From Clostridiales bacterium (GTDB lineage: Bacteria > Bacillota > Clostridia > Oscillospirales > UBA644), in the NCBI GenBank assembly GCA_003343705.1, contig QAKR01000013.1, positions 1 through 6,029 on the forward strand: a stretch of DNA of 6,029 nt, written 5' to 3'. Below the pieces are notes generated by a model. The model saw nothing but the letters and a program-made list of their open reading frames with translations, was not told where the DNA came from and did not search any database. Of the stretch, positions 1 through 6,029 are shown piece by piece; within the stretch, counting starts at the first letter, position 1; every line of letters starts with the position of its first letter. Position numbers and translations under genes: made by a program.

Positions 1-32
1 ACATCTGTTTTATTGAAGGCAGATGTTCTTTT
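1..32 (+). terminator. Probable intrinsic terminator of a gene left of the window
   Basis: A perfect 7-bp inverted repeat (ACATCTG at 1-7, CAGATGT at 20-26) with a 12-base loop is followed by a T-rich run, TCTTTT, at 27-32. The window starts at the first base of the stem, so the stem may be longer. The T-rich side lies to the right, which suits a plus-strand gene ending just upstream. The stem is fairly weak, and the upstream gene cannot be seen. Confidence 0.55.
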
Positions 33-244
33 CCTTATTTTATATTCAGGATGTTTTAAGAGCTTCTACGCCCCATTTACCGTATTTAGAAAACCAAAAA
101 CAATTGTTGCCTATTGAGCTCACATTTTCAAATAAATTTTTGTTGCTGGACAAACAGGCTGAAATATATAAAAAAACAGAAACCATAGTTGTTAATAATA
201 GTTTTTTCATAATCAAAAACCCTGTTATTCTGTTTTATCAAATA
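33..244. other. AT-rich gap between two converging transcription units; no gene seen
   Basis: This stretch lies between the left-edge hairpin and the hairpin of the minus-strand dockerin gene. A 74-codon plus-strand open frame (23-247) crosses it, but its ATG sits inside the terminator stem, it has no well-placed ribosome binding site, and its translation resembles no family I know. I read the region as non-coding 3' DNA. Confidence 0.5.
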
Positions 245-270
245 TGAGGCTGCACTTAAAGACAGCCTCA
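245..270 (-). terminator. Probable terminator of the dockerin-protein gene
   Basis: A perfect 8-bp stem (TGAGGCTG at 245-252, CAGCCTCA at 263-270) encloses a 10-base loop. It begins 20 bases past the stop codon of the minus-strand gene at 291. On the minus strand the following bases read TATTTGATAAAA, which is only a weak U-tract, so termination may be partial. The sequence on the other side is also A/T rich, so some bidirectional action is possible. The assignment to the minus strand rests mainly on position. Confidence 0.6.
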
Positions 271-290
271 ATTAATTCCATTATTTATTA

Positions 291-2471
291 TTAAAATTTA
301 TTAATTTTTCCTGCAACATACTGGAAAATTTTCATTGCGTCGTTAAGCTCCACCTTGTCATTACAGTTTATATCGGCACAAAGAGCATAGTCTCCTGTAA
401 GTTCTATTTTTCCGGCAACGTGCTGAAAGGTTTTCATCGCATCAGCCAAATTAATACGGCCGTCTGCATCAATGTCACCTTTAACAATTTTATACTCTTT
501 TACTGTAAACGAGCTTTCAAACTCACCGTTAAATAACCCATTGCCGGTTATTTTAAGAGTAACTTTTGAACCGACCATAGAATCCGTAAGTTCAAAATAA
601 TTTTTATCAGCATCTTTAACAACTTCATCATCCAAATACCATTGGTAAGTTATCTCGGCGTTTTCCGGGCTGAGCTTTTTTAAATTTGCAGAAACCGTTG
701 TTTGTGCCTGGAGCCTTCCAAACACTGAAACAGAACCTGTTAATATACATTCAGTGACAGAGACTGCCTTACTTGTAAGAATCCCCTTATATGAACCTTT
801 TCCGGATACGGTTACGCTTATTTGCTTGCCGATATCATCGGCTGTAGGAATATACGTCTTGCCTGTAGCACCTAAAATGGCTACCCCATCACGTTTCCAC
901 TGATAAACAGCGGTTACGCCCTCCTGGTCAAGTTGTGCTGTCAGCGTTCTTGAATATTCAGGTAAGCCGGTAATTTTCAACCCGGAAATAGGAATTACCA
1001 AATCAATAGTATTGCTGAAACCGCATCCTATATATCGCCCTGAACTAAATACATAACATACAATTTTTCTGCCAGTAATATTTTCACTAATAAGCAACGT
1101 ATTTTGGCTGCCCTCTTGGACAACTTTATCTCCGGATATCCATACATATGTTAAATCCGCACCGCTCTTATTTGTTTTTACGTCAGCAGTAAGAACTTGG
1201 CCGATTTCAACTGCACCGGATATTGTAACTCCCATACTAGTTGCTTCAAAAAACGGGGAAACCACTCCCATCGGTTGAGGATATTCATACCCCGATGAAG
1301 AATCAATTGTCCAGATCTCATCAAAATTAAAGCCCGGAAAACCGCTTATATTTTTCATCTGGTACTCATAAAGTGAAGTCCCTGGGCCACCTGCACCGCA
1401 GCTGTCCATGTAATAGCAGTCTTTAACATATGTATCCTCATACTCGTCTTGATAAGAAATTGCATAAGATTGGCGACTACTCCAAACAGTGCCTATATTA
1501 TAGCATGCCATAACGAGCGCATGCTCTGTATTATTGGCTATGCCTGCCGAAATAAAGTCGGAAGAAATTCCCCCTGTATTATAGCAATTCGCAACAACCG
1601 TCAAGTATGAGTTTGCAACAATTCCGGCAGAATACGAATTGTATGCTTTTATGTCTCCTCTGTTTGCACAGCTGAACACATATATAAATTTTTCATAATT
1701 TGAAGAAACGGCATGGCCAACAATCCCACCTGCATAAGAATTTGAAGAAGTTATGTACCCGAAATTAAGGCATCCTAAAATTTCACTGGAGTTGCTTCCA
1801 TCAACAGTGCCAGCGATACCTCCGGTACACCCGGAGGCACTTACTTTAGCCGTATTCGCACACCAGTATACTCCGGAGTCGGTCATACTGGCTACAATAC
1901 CGCCTGTTTGAGAATCGTCTCCCGCAACAGGTGAAAAATTCAAACAATAAAACAGATCAGAATTTGTCATATCATAAACAAAAGAAGCACCCTGGGTAAA
2001 ATAAGAACCGGAAATTGCTATATTTGTCATAACCGAATTATACATGGATTGAAAAAGCGGTTCCATGTAAAGCCCAGATATTTTTGCTCCCTTAGAGTTT
2101 AAAATAACATTATTCAAAGCCCGCTTGTTGCTCTTGGGAAGCATTCTCATTGAGCCTTCGGAAACAACACCAATAATTTCACCCACTGAATTATATTTGA
2201 ATTTAGATGCGTCATTTATAATTATATCATTGGTAAGTAAAAAATACTTCTTATAATATGTTTTATCACATTTATCTAAAAAATACGCAAACTGTGCTGC
2301 ATTTGCAATTTGATAAGGGTCATCTTTTGTTCCGCTTCCGCCTTCATATCCGGTGGCAATGCTTCCGTCCCAAACAGAAACAGCAGCCCAAGGCATTGAA
2401 AATGACGTGAACATTGTAATAGATATTCCCAAAACTAAACATACTGATAACAATTTCTTTTTTATATACAT
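291..2471 (-). CDS. Secreted GLUG-like/Ig-like repeat protein with C-terminal type I dockerin
   Basis: This is a 726-residue exported protein with no recognisable catalytic domain, so its role is probably structural, adhesive or substrate-binding. Residues 1 to about 30 form a signal peptide (KKK, then a hydrophobic core). Residues 33-62 (WDGS..T.YEGGSGTKDDPYQIANAAQ) match the usual opening of GLUG-type repeat proteins. Residues 176-352 carry seven Cys-x-Asn/Tyr steps (Cys 176, 204, 234, 268, 296, 323, 352) alternating with GGIV/AGI motifs, which suggests a beta-solenoid. Three Ig-like domains follow at about 412-490, 497-573 and 576-657, two of them with a YQW core. Residues 662-726 are a dockerin with two calcium loops: ligands D666, D668, D670, N674, D677 and D700, N702, N704, E708, D711. 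The ATG is supported by GGAGGG (2478-2483) six bases upstream. The known role of dockerins is binding a cohesin on a scaffold or cell surface; no cohesin is visible here. The architecture is clear, but the biological function is unknown. Confidence 0.93.
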   Translation of the reverse strand: MYIKKKLLSVCLVLGISITMFTSFSMPWAAVSVWDGSIATGYEGGSGTKDDPYQIANAAQFAYFLDKCDKTYYKKYFLLTNDIIINDASKFKYNSVGEIIGVVSEGSMRMLPKSNKRALNNVILNSKGAKISGLYMEPLFQSMYNSVMTNIAISGSYFTQGASFVYDMTNSDLFYCLNFSPVAGDDSQTGGIVASMTDSGVYWCANTAKVSASGCTGGIAGTVDGSNSSEILGCLNFGYITSSNSYAGGIVGHAVSSNYEKFIYVFSCANRGDIKAYNSYSAGIVANSYLTVVANCYNTGGISSDFISAGIANNTEHALVMACYNIGTVWSSRQSYAISYQDEYEDTYVKDCYYMDSCGAGGPGTSLYEYQMKNISGFPGFNFDEIWTIDSSSGYEYPQPMGVVSPFFEATSMGVTISGAVEIGQVLTADVKTNKSGADLTYVWISGDKVVQEGSQNTLLISENITGRKIVCYVFSSGRYIGCGFSNTIDLVIPISGLKITGLPEYSRTLTAQLDQEGVTAVYQWKRDGVAILGATGKTYIPTADDIGKQISVTVSGKGSYKGILTSKAVSVTECILTGSVSVFGRLQAQTTVSANLKKLSPENAEITYQWYLDDEVVKDADKNYFELTDSMVGSKVTLKITGNGLFNGEFESSFTVKEYKIVKGDIDADGRINLADAMKTFQHVAGKIELTGDYALCADINCNDKVELNDAMKIFQYVAGKINKF

Positions 2472-2597
2472 TAAATTCCCTCCGAGTTTTATTTGTTTAT
2501 CTGTCGAAATTTTTTCTTCCCTTTGTACTTCAGAATTATAAACCGAATATTCTTTAAAAAGTATATTAGCTATTTTTTTCGTTTTAGTTATTTTCTT

Positions 2598-2678
2598 TCA
2601 TTGTTTTGGACACTTGTACAATAATACTTTGTTGATCATAAATATAAAAAATTTCTTTGGCAAAAAGATCGTTTTCAA
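2598..2678 (-). CDS. Possible 26-residue leader or small peptide with TTG start
   Basis: A minus-strand frame starts with TTG at 2678-2676 and stops with TGA at 2600-2598. It would encode a basic, hydrophobic peptide beginning MKTIFLPKKFFIF and ending CPKQ, with one Cys. I recognise no family. The main support is a GGAGGG Shine-Dalgarno six bases before the TTG, the same motif and spacing used by the dockerin gene downstream; such a G-rich hexamer is rare in DNA this AT-rich. It lies inside the leader expected from the promoter at 2787-2815 and ends 126 bases before the dockerin ATG, with no strong terminator between. It could be a leader peptide, a small secreted or membrane-active peptide, or a chance frame after a non-coding GGAGGG. 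Confidence 0.35.
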   Translation of the reverse strand: MKTIFLPKKFFIFMINKVLLYKCPKQ

Positions 2679-2684
2679 TATGAG

Positions 2685-2690
2685 CCCTCC
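2685..2690 (-). promoter_or_regulatory. Shine-Dalgarno GGAGGG deciding the TTG start of the small ORF
   Basis: The plus strand reads CCCTCC, so the minus strand reads GGAGGG, six bases before the TTG at 2678. It is the only strong purine-rich ribosome-binding motif I see in the leader apart from the one belonging to the dockerin gene. It is the reason for proposing a TTG start rather than an ATG. Confidence 0.45.
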
Positions 2691-2786
2691 ATTAAAACAT
2701 TAATAATATATAATAATAACTACTAATTAACACGCACATCCTTTCATATAAAAATTAAATAATTATTTTCTATTATTTTCCATTTA

Positions 2787-2815
2787 AGTCTATCATAGAT
2801 AATACAATATGTCAA
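2787..2815 (-). promoter_or_regulatory. Extended -10 sigma-A-type promoter reading towards the dockerin gene
   Basis: On the minus strand there is a perfect -35 TTGACA (2815-2810), a 17-base spacer, and TAGACT (2792-2787) as a -10 that matches the consensus at four of six positions. The -10 is preceded by TGA, giving the TGn extension that strengthens a weak -10. Transcription would start near 2780 and give a leader of about 300 bases before the dockerin ATG, including the small ORF. A TATAAT nearer the gene (2540-2535, minus) lacks a -35 and is a poorer candidate. Confidence 0.6.
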
Positions 2816-3059
2816 GTTGTTTTGTATATTTATATTTATTTTTATTCACTATATATAATTTGAAATCGTTTTATATGCTTTATTGGCACATATTAACTCA
2901 GTAAGATTATGATAGTTTATCTAAATTAATTAGCTTATATTTTATGTGCTTGTATTTAAAATATTATAATTTGTCTTTTTTAATACATTTATATGTTTTT
3001 TATGCAAACCCACCATATAGGCAATATATTTTTCCATATTTATTTTACAATTTTCGCTC
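2816..3059. other. Very AT-rich divergent intergenic region; no gene seen
   Basis: These bases lie between the back-to-back minus-strand and plus-strand promoters. They are dominated by A/T runs. I see no open frame with a ribosome binding site and no tRNA or known riboswitch core. The only symmetry noted is a 7-bp inverted repeat (GCACATA at 2886-2892, TATGTGC at 2943-2949) with a 50-base gap, which may be chance. The region could hold UP elements or regulator sites for either promoter, but none can be named. Confidence 0.5.
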
Positions 3060-3088
3060 TTGACAGAATAAAAAAACAGGTGTATAAT
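3060..3088 (+). promoter_or_regulatory. Consensus sigma-A promoter of the asnA-glnN operon
   Basis: TTGACA (3060-3065), a 17-base spacer and TATAAT (3083-3088) match the housekeeping promoter consensus at all twelve positions with ideal spacing. Transcription should start near 3094-3096, giving a leader of about 65 bases before the asnA ATG. Such a strong promoter right before a terminator-like hairpin suggests that control acts after initiation, though no regulator site is recognisable. Confidence 0.85.
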
Positions 3089-3100
3089 AGTCACATCAGC

Positions 3101-3144
3101 AATGGGGCTGTGAGCGAAATGCTTGCAGCCCCATTAATTTTTTT
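3101..3144 (+). terminator. Intrinsic-terminator hairpin in the asnA leader (possible attenuator)
   Basis: Bases 3101-3115 pair fully with 3121-3135, giving a 15-bp stem (13 Watson-Crick pairs and two G-U pairs) with a GAAAT loop and a GGGGC/GCCCC core. Two As and seven Ts (3138-3144) follow, the classic form of a Rho-independent terminator. It sits about 6 bases after the predicted start point and 15 bases before the asnA ATG; the AGGAGG site begins just past the T-tract. The minus-strand reading has no T-tract. No competing antiterminator can be drawn from the few upstream leader bases. It could be an attenuator opened by a protein, a source of a short RNA of about 50 bases, or a 5' stabilising hairpin. 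Confidence 0.7.
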
Positions 3145-3159
3145 CAGGAGGTAAAACAG

Positions 3160-4167
3160 ATGAGTAAAATCGTCATTCCCCAAGGATATAAGTCAACGCT
3201 TAACTTATATCAAACACAAACTGCAATAGGCTTTACAAACAGAACATTTGAGAAAGAACTGGGGCAAGCACTCAATCTTAAACGTGTTTCCGCACCAATA
3301 TTCGTAGAAGGAAAAACGGGGTTAAACGATGACCTCAATGGTGTTGAACGTGCAGTAAGCTTCTCAATTTCAGAAACCGGAACGGAAGCACAAATTGTAC
3401 ATTCACTTGCTAAATGGAAACGAATGGCTCTTTATCGTTATAACTTTGAGCCGGGCGAAGGACTTTATACAATTATGAATGCCATTAGACGTGATGAAGA
3501 AATGGATAATATACATTCTATATATGTAGATCAATGGGACTGGGAAAAAGTTATAACAGCAGAAAACAGAAACATTGATTATCTTAAAGACACTGTTTGT
3601 TCAATTGTAGGGGCACTTTGCAACACCCTTGATAAACTAAAAGAAGAATATCCGGAATTAAAAACAGAGCTTTCTCGCGAAGTAACTTTTGTTACGACCC
3701 AAGAGCTTGAGGATATGTACCCGGATAAAACTCCGAAAGAACGAGAAAATATTTTTGTTAAAGAGCATCCTACAACTTTTATTATGCAAATTGGTGATTT
3801 ATTAAAATCCGGTATAAAGCATGACGGTAGAGCTCCCGATTATGACGACTGGCAGCTTAACGGAGACATTGTTTTCTGGCACGAAACACTTGAGATGGCC
3901 TTTGAAGTTTCCTCAATGGGGATTCGTGTCAGCCCTAAATCCCTGGATGAGCAATTAACAAAAGCCGGGTGTGACGACAGACGGGAATTCATGTTCCACA
4001 AAATGCTTCTAAACGGAGAATTACCTCTTACAATCGGCGGCGGTATAGGCCAATCCCGTGTTTCAATGCTGATGCTTCAAAAAGCACATATAGGCGAGGT
4101 TCAGGTATCGGTCTGGGACGAACAAACCAAAACTGTATGTAAGGAAAACGGAATTATGATACTTTAA
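3160..4167 (+). CDS. asnA: Aspartate-ammonia ligase (asparagine synthetase A)
   Basis: AsnA makes asparagine from aspartate, ammonia and ATP, releasing AMP and PPi, in the cytoplasm. It uses free ammonia rather than glutamine and has a fold related to class II aminoacyl-tRNA synthetases. The 335 residues compare well with about 330 in E. coli AsnA. Family blocks are intact: HSLAKWKR (81-88), GEGLYT (99-104), the DQWDWE block (124-129), RAPDYDDW (224-231), SSMGIRV (251-257) and the ATP-site block GGGIGQSR (293-300). The ATG is preceded by AGGAGG (3146-3151) with an 8-base gap. The gene is first in an operon with glutamine synthetase, 15 bases downstream, and follows a consensus promoter and a terminator-like leader hairpin. 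No frameshift or missing motif is seen. Confidence 0.98.
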   Translation: MSKIVIPQGYKSTLNLYQTQTAIGFTNRTFEKELGQALNLKRVSAPIFVEGKTGLNDDLNGVERAVSFSISETGTEAQIVHSLAKWKRMALYRYNFEPGEGLYTIMNAIRRDEEMDNIHSIYVDQWDWEKVITAENRNIDYLKDTVCSIVGALCNTLDKLKEEYPELKTELSREVTFVTTQELEDMYPDKTPKERENIFVKEHPTTFIMQIGDLLKSGIKHDGRAPDYDDWQLNGDIVFWHETLEMAFEVSSMGIRVSPKSLDEQLTKAGCDDRREFMFHKMLLNGELPLTIGGGIGQSRVSMLMLQKAHIGEVQVSVWDEQTKTVCKENGIMIL

Positions 4168-4182
4168 GGAGGAAACCTTTAA

Positions 4183-6029
4183 ATGGCATCAATAACAGAA
4201 ACCTTCGGCAGCCTTGTTTTCAATGACGACGTTATGAAAGAACGTTTGCCTAAGGACACATATAAAGCTTTACAAAAAGCAATATCTGAAAATATGGAGC
4301 TTGACAAAGCAGTTGCAAACTCTATAGCAAATGCAATGAAAGAGTGGGCTCTTGAAAAAGGCTGCACACACTACACCCACTGGTTCCAACCAATGACGGG
4401 AATTACAGCTGAAAAACATGACAGCTTTGTAGGTGTTGACCACTCAACAGGAAAAATGATACTTGAATTTTCAGGTAAAGAACTTATTAAAGGTGAACCG
4501 GATGCTTCATCCTTCCCTTCAGGAGGACTACGTGCTACATTTGAAGCCCGTGGTTACACCTCATGGGACCCTACTTCATATGCTTTTATAAAAGATAATA
4601 CACTTTGCATACCAACAGCTTTCTGCTCATACGGCGGTGAAGCTCTTGATAAAAAAACACCGCTTCTGCGTTCAATGGAAGTTGTGAATGACGAATGTAT
4701 GCGTATATTAAAATTATTCGGTAGAACAGATGCAAAAAGTGTTATAACTACAGTCGGAGCAGAACAAGAATATTTTCTTATTGATAAAAATGTTTATAAA
4801 AAGAGAAAAGACCTTGTTTTTACCGGTAGAACTCTCTTCGGTGCAAGAGCACCAAAGGGGCAAGAACTTGAAGATCATTATTTCGGATCTATCAAACCGC
4901 GTGTTAAAGAATTCATGAAAGATCTTGATGAAGAGCTTTGGAAACTCGGCGTTCTTGCAAAAACTGAGCATAACGAAGTTGCTCCTGCCCAACATGAACT
5001 TGCGCCTATATTTACAAACACAAACATAGCAAACGATCACAATCAAATCATGATGGAAATGATGAAAAAACTGGCTGACCGTCATAATATGTCTTGTCTT
5101 TTGCATGAAAAACCGTTTGCCGGTGTTAACGGAAGCGGAAAACATAATAACTGGTCCCTTTGTACGGATACAGGTTATAATTTATTGGATCCGGGAAAAC
5201 ACCCCCATGAAAGCATGCAATTTTTACTTTTCCTTACAGCTGTCATAAAGGCTGTTGATGAATATCAGGATTTATTGCGTGTATGTGTTTCGTCAGCAGG
5301 AAATGACCACCGCCTGGGAGCTAACGAAGCACCTCCGGCAATTGTTTCTATGTATTTAGGTGACGAGCTTACAGAAATACTGGAAGCTTTCACAAATGAA
5401 AACGCTTATGATAAAAAATCTAAAAAACTCATGCAAACAGATATTCATGTCTTACCGGTTTTTGCACAAGATACAACAGACCGTAACAGAACTTCTCCGT
5501 TTGCATTTACCGGTAATAAATTCGAATTCAGAATGCTTGGATCTACATTCTCAATAGCTGGCCCGAATATTGTTTTAAATACTGCCGTTGCTGAAGAACT
5601 TGGAAAATTTGCAGATGAACTTGAAAAAGCTGAAAATTTCGAAACAGCGGTAGGAGCTCTTATAAAACGTGAAGTTAAAGCCCATAGGCGTATAATATTC
5701 AACGGAAACAACTATTCGGAAGAATGGGTTAAAGAAGCTGAAAAAAGAGGTCTTTCTAATCTTCGTACAACAGTTGATGCAATACCGAAGTTTATTGAGC
5801 AAAAAAGCATTAACCTTTTCACTAAACATAAAATATTTACTGAAAAAGAGATATTTTCGCGTTACGAAATTTTGGTTGAAAATTATTCTAAAATCATTTC
5901 AATTGAGGCTTTGACAATGCTTGACATGGCAAAAAAAGATATTCTCCCTGCTGTTACAAAGTATTCTAAAATGCTTGCTGAAACAGCTTCACTTAAAGCC
6001 TCTGTCGGTGAAATGATCTCATGCGAAGC
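4183..6029 (+). CDS. glnN: Glutamine synthetase type III, 3' end cut by the window
   Basis: This enzyme makes glutamine from glutamate, ammonia and ATP, the main high-affinity entry of ammonia into metabolism. The frame is open from the ATG at 4183 to the window edge, giving 615 complete codons; GSIII proteins are usually about 690-730 residues, so the C-terminus is missing only because the window ends. GSIII signatures are present: FPSGGLRATFEARGYT (111-126), GAEQEYF (192-198), FTGRTLFGARAPKGQEL (213-229), HNEVAPAQHELAPIF (263-277), NGSGKHNNWS (316-325), GNDHRLGANEAPPA (373-386) and DRNRTSPFAFTGNKFEFR (433-450). The length and these motifs exclude the roughly 450-residue type I enzymes. AAGGAGG (4166-4172) overlaps the asnA stop codon and lies 10 bases before the ATG, so the two genes are surely co-transcribed. 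No regulatory gene is visible in the window. Confidence 0.96.
   Translation, partial: MASITETFGSLVFNDDVMKERLPKDTYKALQKAISENMELDKAVANSIANAMKEWALEKGCTHYTHWFQPMTGITAEKHDSFVGVDHSTGKMILEFSGKELIKGEPDASSFPSGGLRATFEARGYTSWDPTSYAFIKDNTLCIPTAFCSYGGEALDKKTPLLRSMEVVNDECMRILKLFGRTDAKSVITTVGAEQEYFLIDKNVYKKRKDLVFTGRTLFGARAPKGQELEDHYFGSIKPRVKEFMKDLDEELWKLGVLAKTEHNEVAPAQHELAPIFTNTNIANDHNQIMMEMMKKLADRHNMSCLLHEKPFAGVNGSGKHNNWSLCTDTGYNLLDPGKHPHESMQFLLFLTAVIKAVDEYQDLLRVCVSSAGNDHRLGANEAPPAIVSMYLGDELTEILEAFTNENAYDKKSKKLMQTDIHVLPVFAQDTTDRNRTSPFAFTGNKFEFRMLGSTFSIAGPNIVLNTAVAEELGKFADELEKAENFETAVGALIKREVKAHRRIIFNGNNYSEEWVKEAEKRGLSNLRTTVDAIPKFIEQKSINLFTKHKIFTEKEIFSRYEILVENYSKIISIEALTMLDMAKKDILPAVTKYSKMLAETASLKASVGEMISCE

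Noticed and set aside
23..247. 74-codon plus-strand open frame at the left edge
   Set aside because: Its ATG lies inside a terminator stem, it lacks a well-spaced ribosome binding site, its product resembles nothing recognisable, and it runs into the hairpin of the opposing gene.
2353..2541. 62-codon plus-strand frame over the 5' end of the dockerin gene
   Set aside because: It is the shadow of the signal-peptide region of the minus-strand gene and has no convincing ribosome binding site or family resemblance.
2727..2745. CACGCACA string resembling the start of a c-di-GMP-I riboswitch
   Set aside because: The following GGCAAACC core and the rest of the conserved aptamer are missing, so the match is chance.
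2692..2747. Two tiny minus-strand frames in the dockerin leader (MKGCAC at 2747-2727, and a 15-codon frame at 2739-2692)
   Set aside because: Neither has a usable ribosome binding site: the first has none, and the second has AAAGG directly touching its ATG. The Cys-rich hexapeptide is curious but too short to support.
2883..2900. TTGGCAC resembling the -24 element of a sigma-54 promoter
   Set aside because: The required GC-containing -12 element is absent at the right spacing, and a perfect sigma-A promoter lies nearer the gene.
3101..3135. ANTAR-type antitermination target in the asnA leader
   Set aside because: Such targets use two hairpins with six-base loops (A at position 1, G at position 4). 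Here there is one hairpin with a GAAAT loop, so the known pattern does not fit.
4960..4980. Glu262 in the glutamine synthetase motif KTEHNEV, where some GSIII enzymes have Arg or Lys
   Set aside because: From memory, clostridial GSIII enzymes often carry this form, and all surrounding motif residues are intact, so there is no reason to suspect loss of activity.
4179..5829. Several minus-strand open frames (4179-4367, 4714-5145, 5445-5711, 5575-5829) and a plus-strand frame at 5360-5557
   Set aside because: All lie opposite or out of frame within the clearly coding glutamine synthetase gene and encode no recognisable product.

Overview
The window looks like chromosomal DNA of a low-GC Gram-positive anaerobe of the class Clostridia, probably a gut or rumen relative of the Ruminococcus/Oscillospiraceae group. 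Three things point there: very AT-rich intergenic DNA with strong GGAGG-type ribosome binding sites, a secreted protein ending in a type I dockerin, and a type III glutamine synthetase. No species can be named from the sequence alone.

Layout. Positions 1-32 hold a terminator-like hairpin that probably ends a gene to the left of the window. A short AT-rich gap follows, then a second hairpin (245-270) that fits the 3' end of a large minus-strand gene (291-2471). That gene encodes a 726-residue exported protein: signal peptide, a GLUG-like repeat region with a regular Cys-x-Asn ladder, three Ig-like domains and a C-terminal dockerin. About 690 bases of AT-rich intergenic DNA separate it from a divergent plus-strand operon. 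The intergenic DNA contains a good minus-strand promoter (2787-2815), a possible 26-codon ORF with a strong Shine-Dalgarno site (2598-2678, minus) in the long leader of the dockerin gene, and a consensus plus-strand promoter (3060-3088). Only a few bases after the expected plus-strand start point lies a perfect 15-bp hairpin with a T7 tract, an intrinsic-terminator structure in front of the first gene of the operon.

The plus-strand operon is asnA (aspartate-ammonia ligase, 3160-4167) followed 15 bases later by a type III glutamine synthetase (glnN, from 4183, cut by the window end). Both enzymes spend ATP to fix ammonia as an amide, one on aspartate and one on glutamate, so the operon is a nitrogen-assimilation unit. 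The dockerin protein is a separate, divergently transcribed surface or secreted protein with no evident functional link to it.

The genes themselves belong to recognisable families. The least ordinary parts are the promoter-terminator arrangement ahead of asnA, the leader mini-ORF ahead of the dockerin gene, and the architecture of the dockerin protein.
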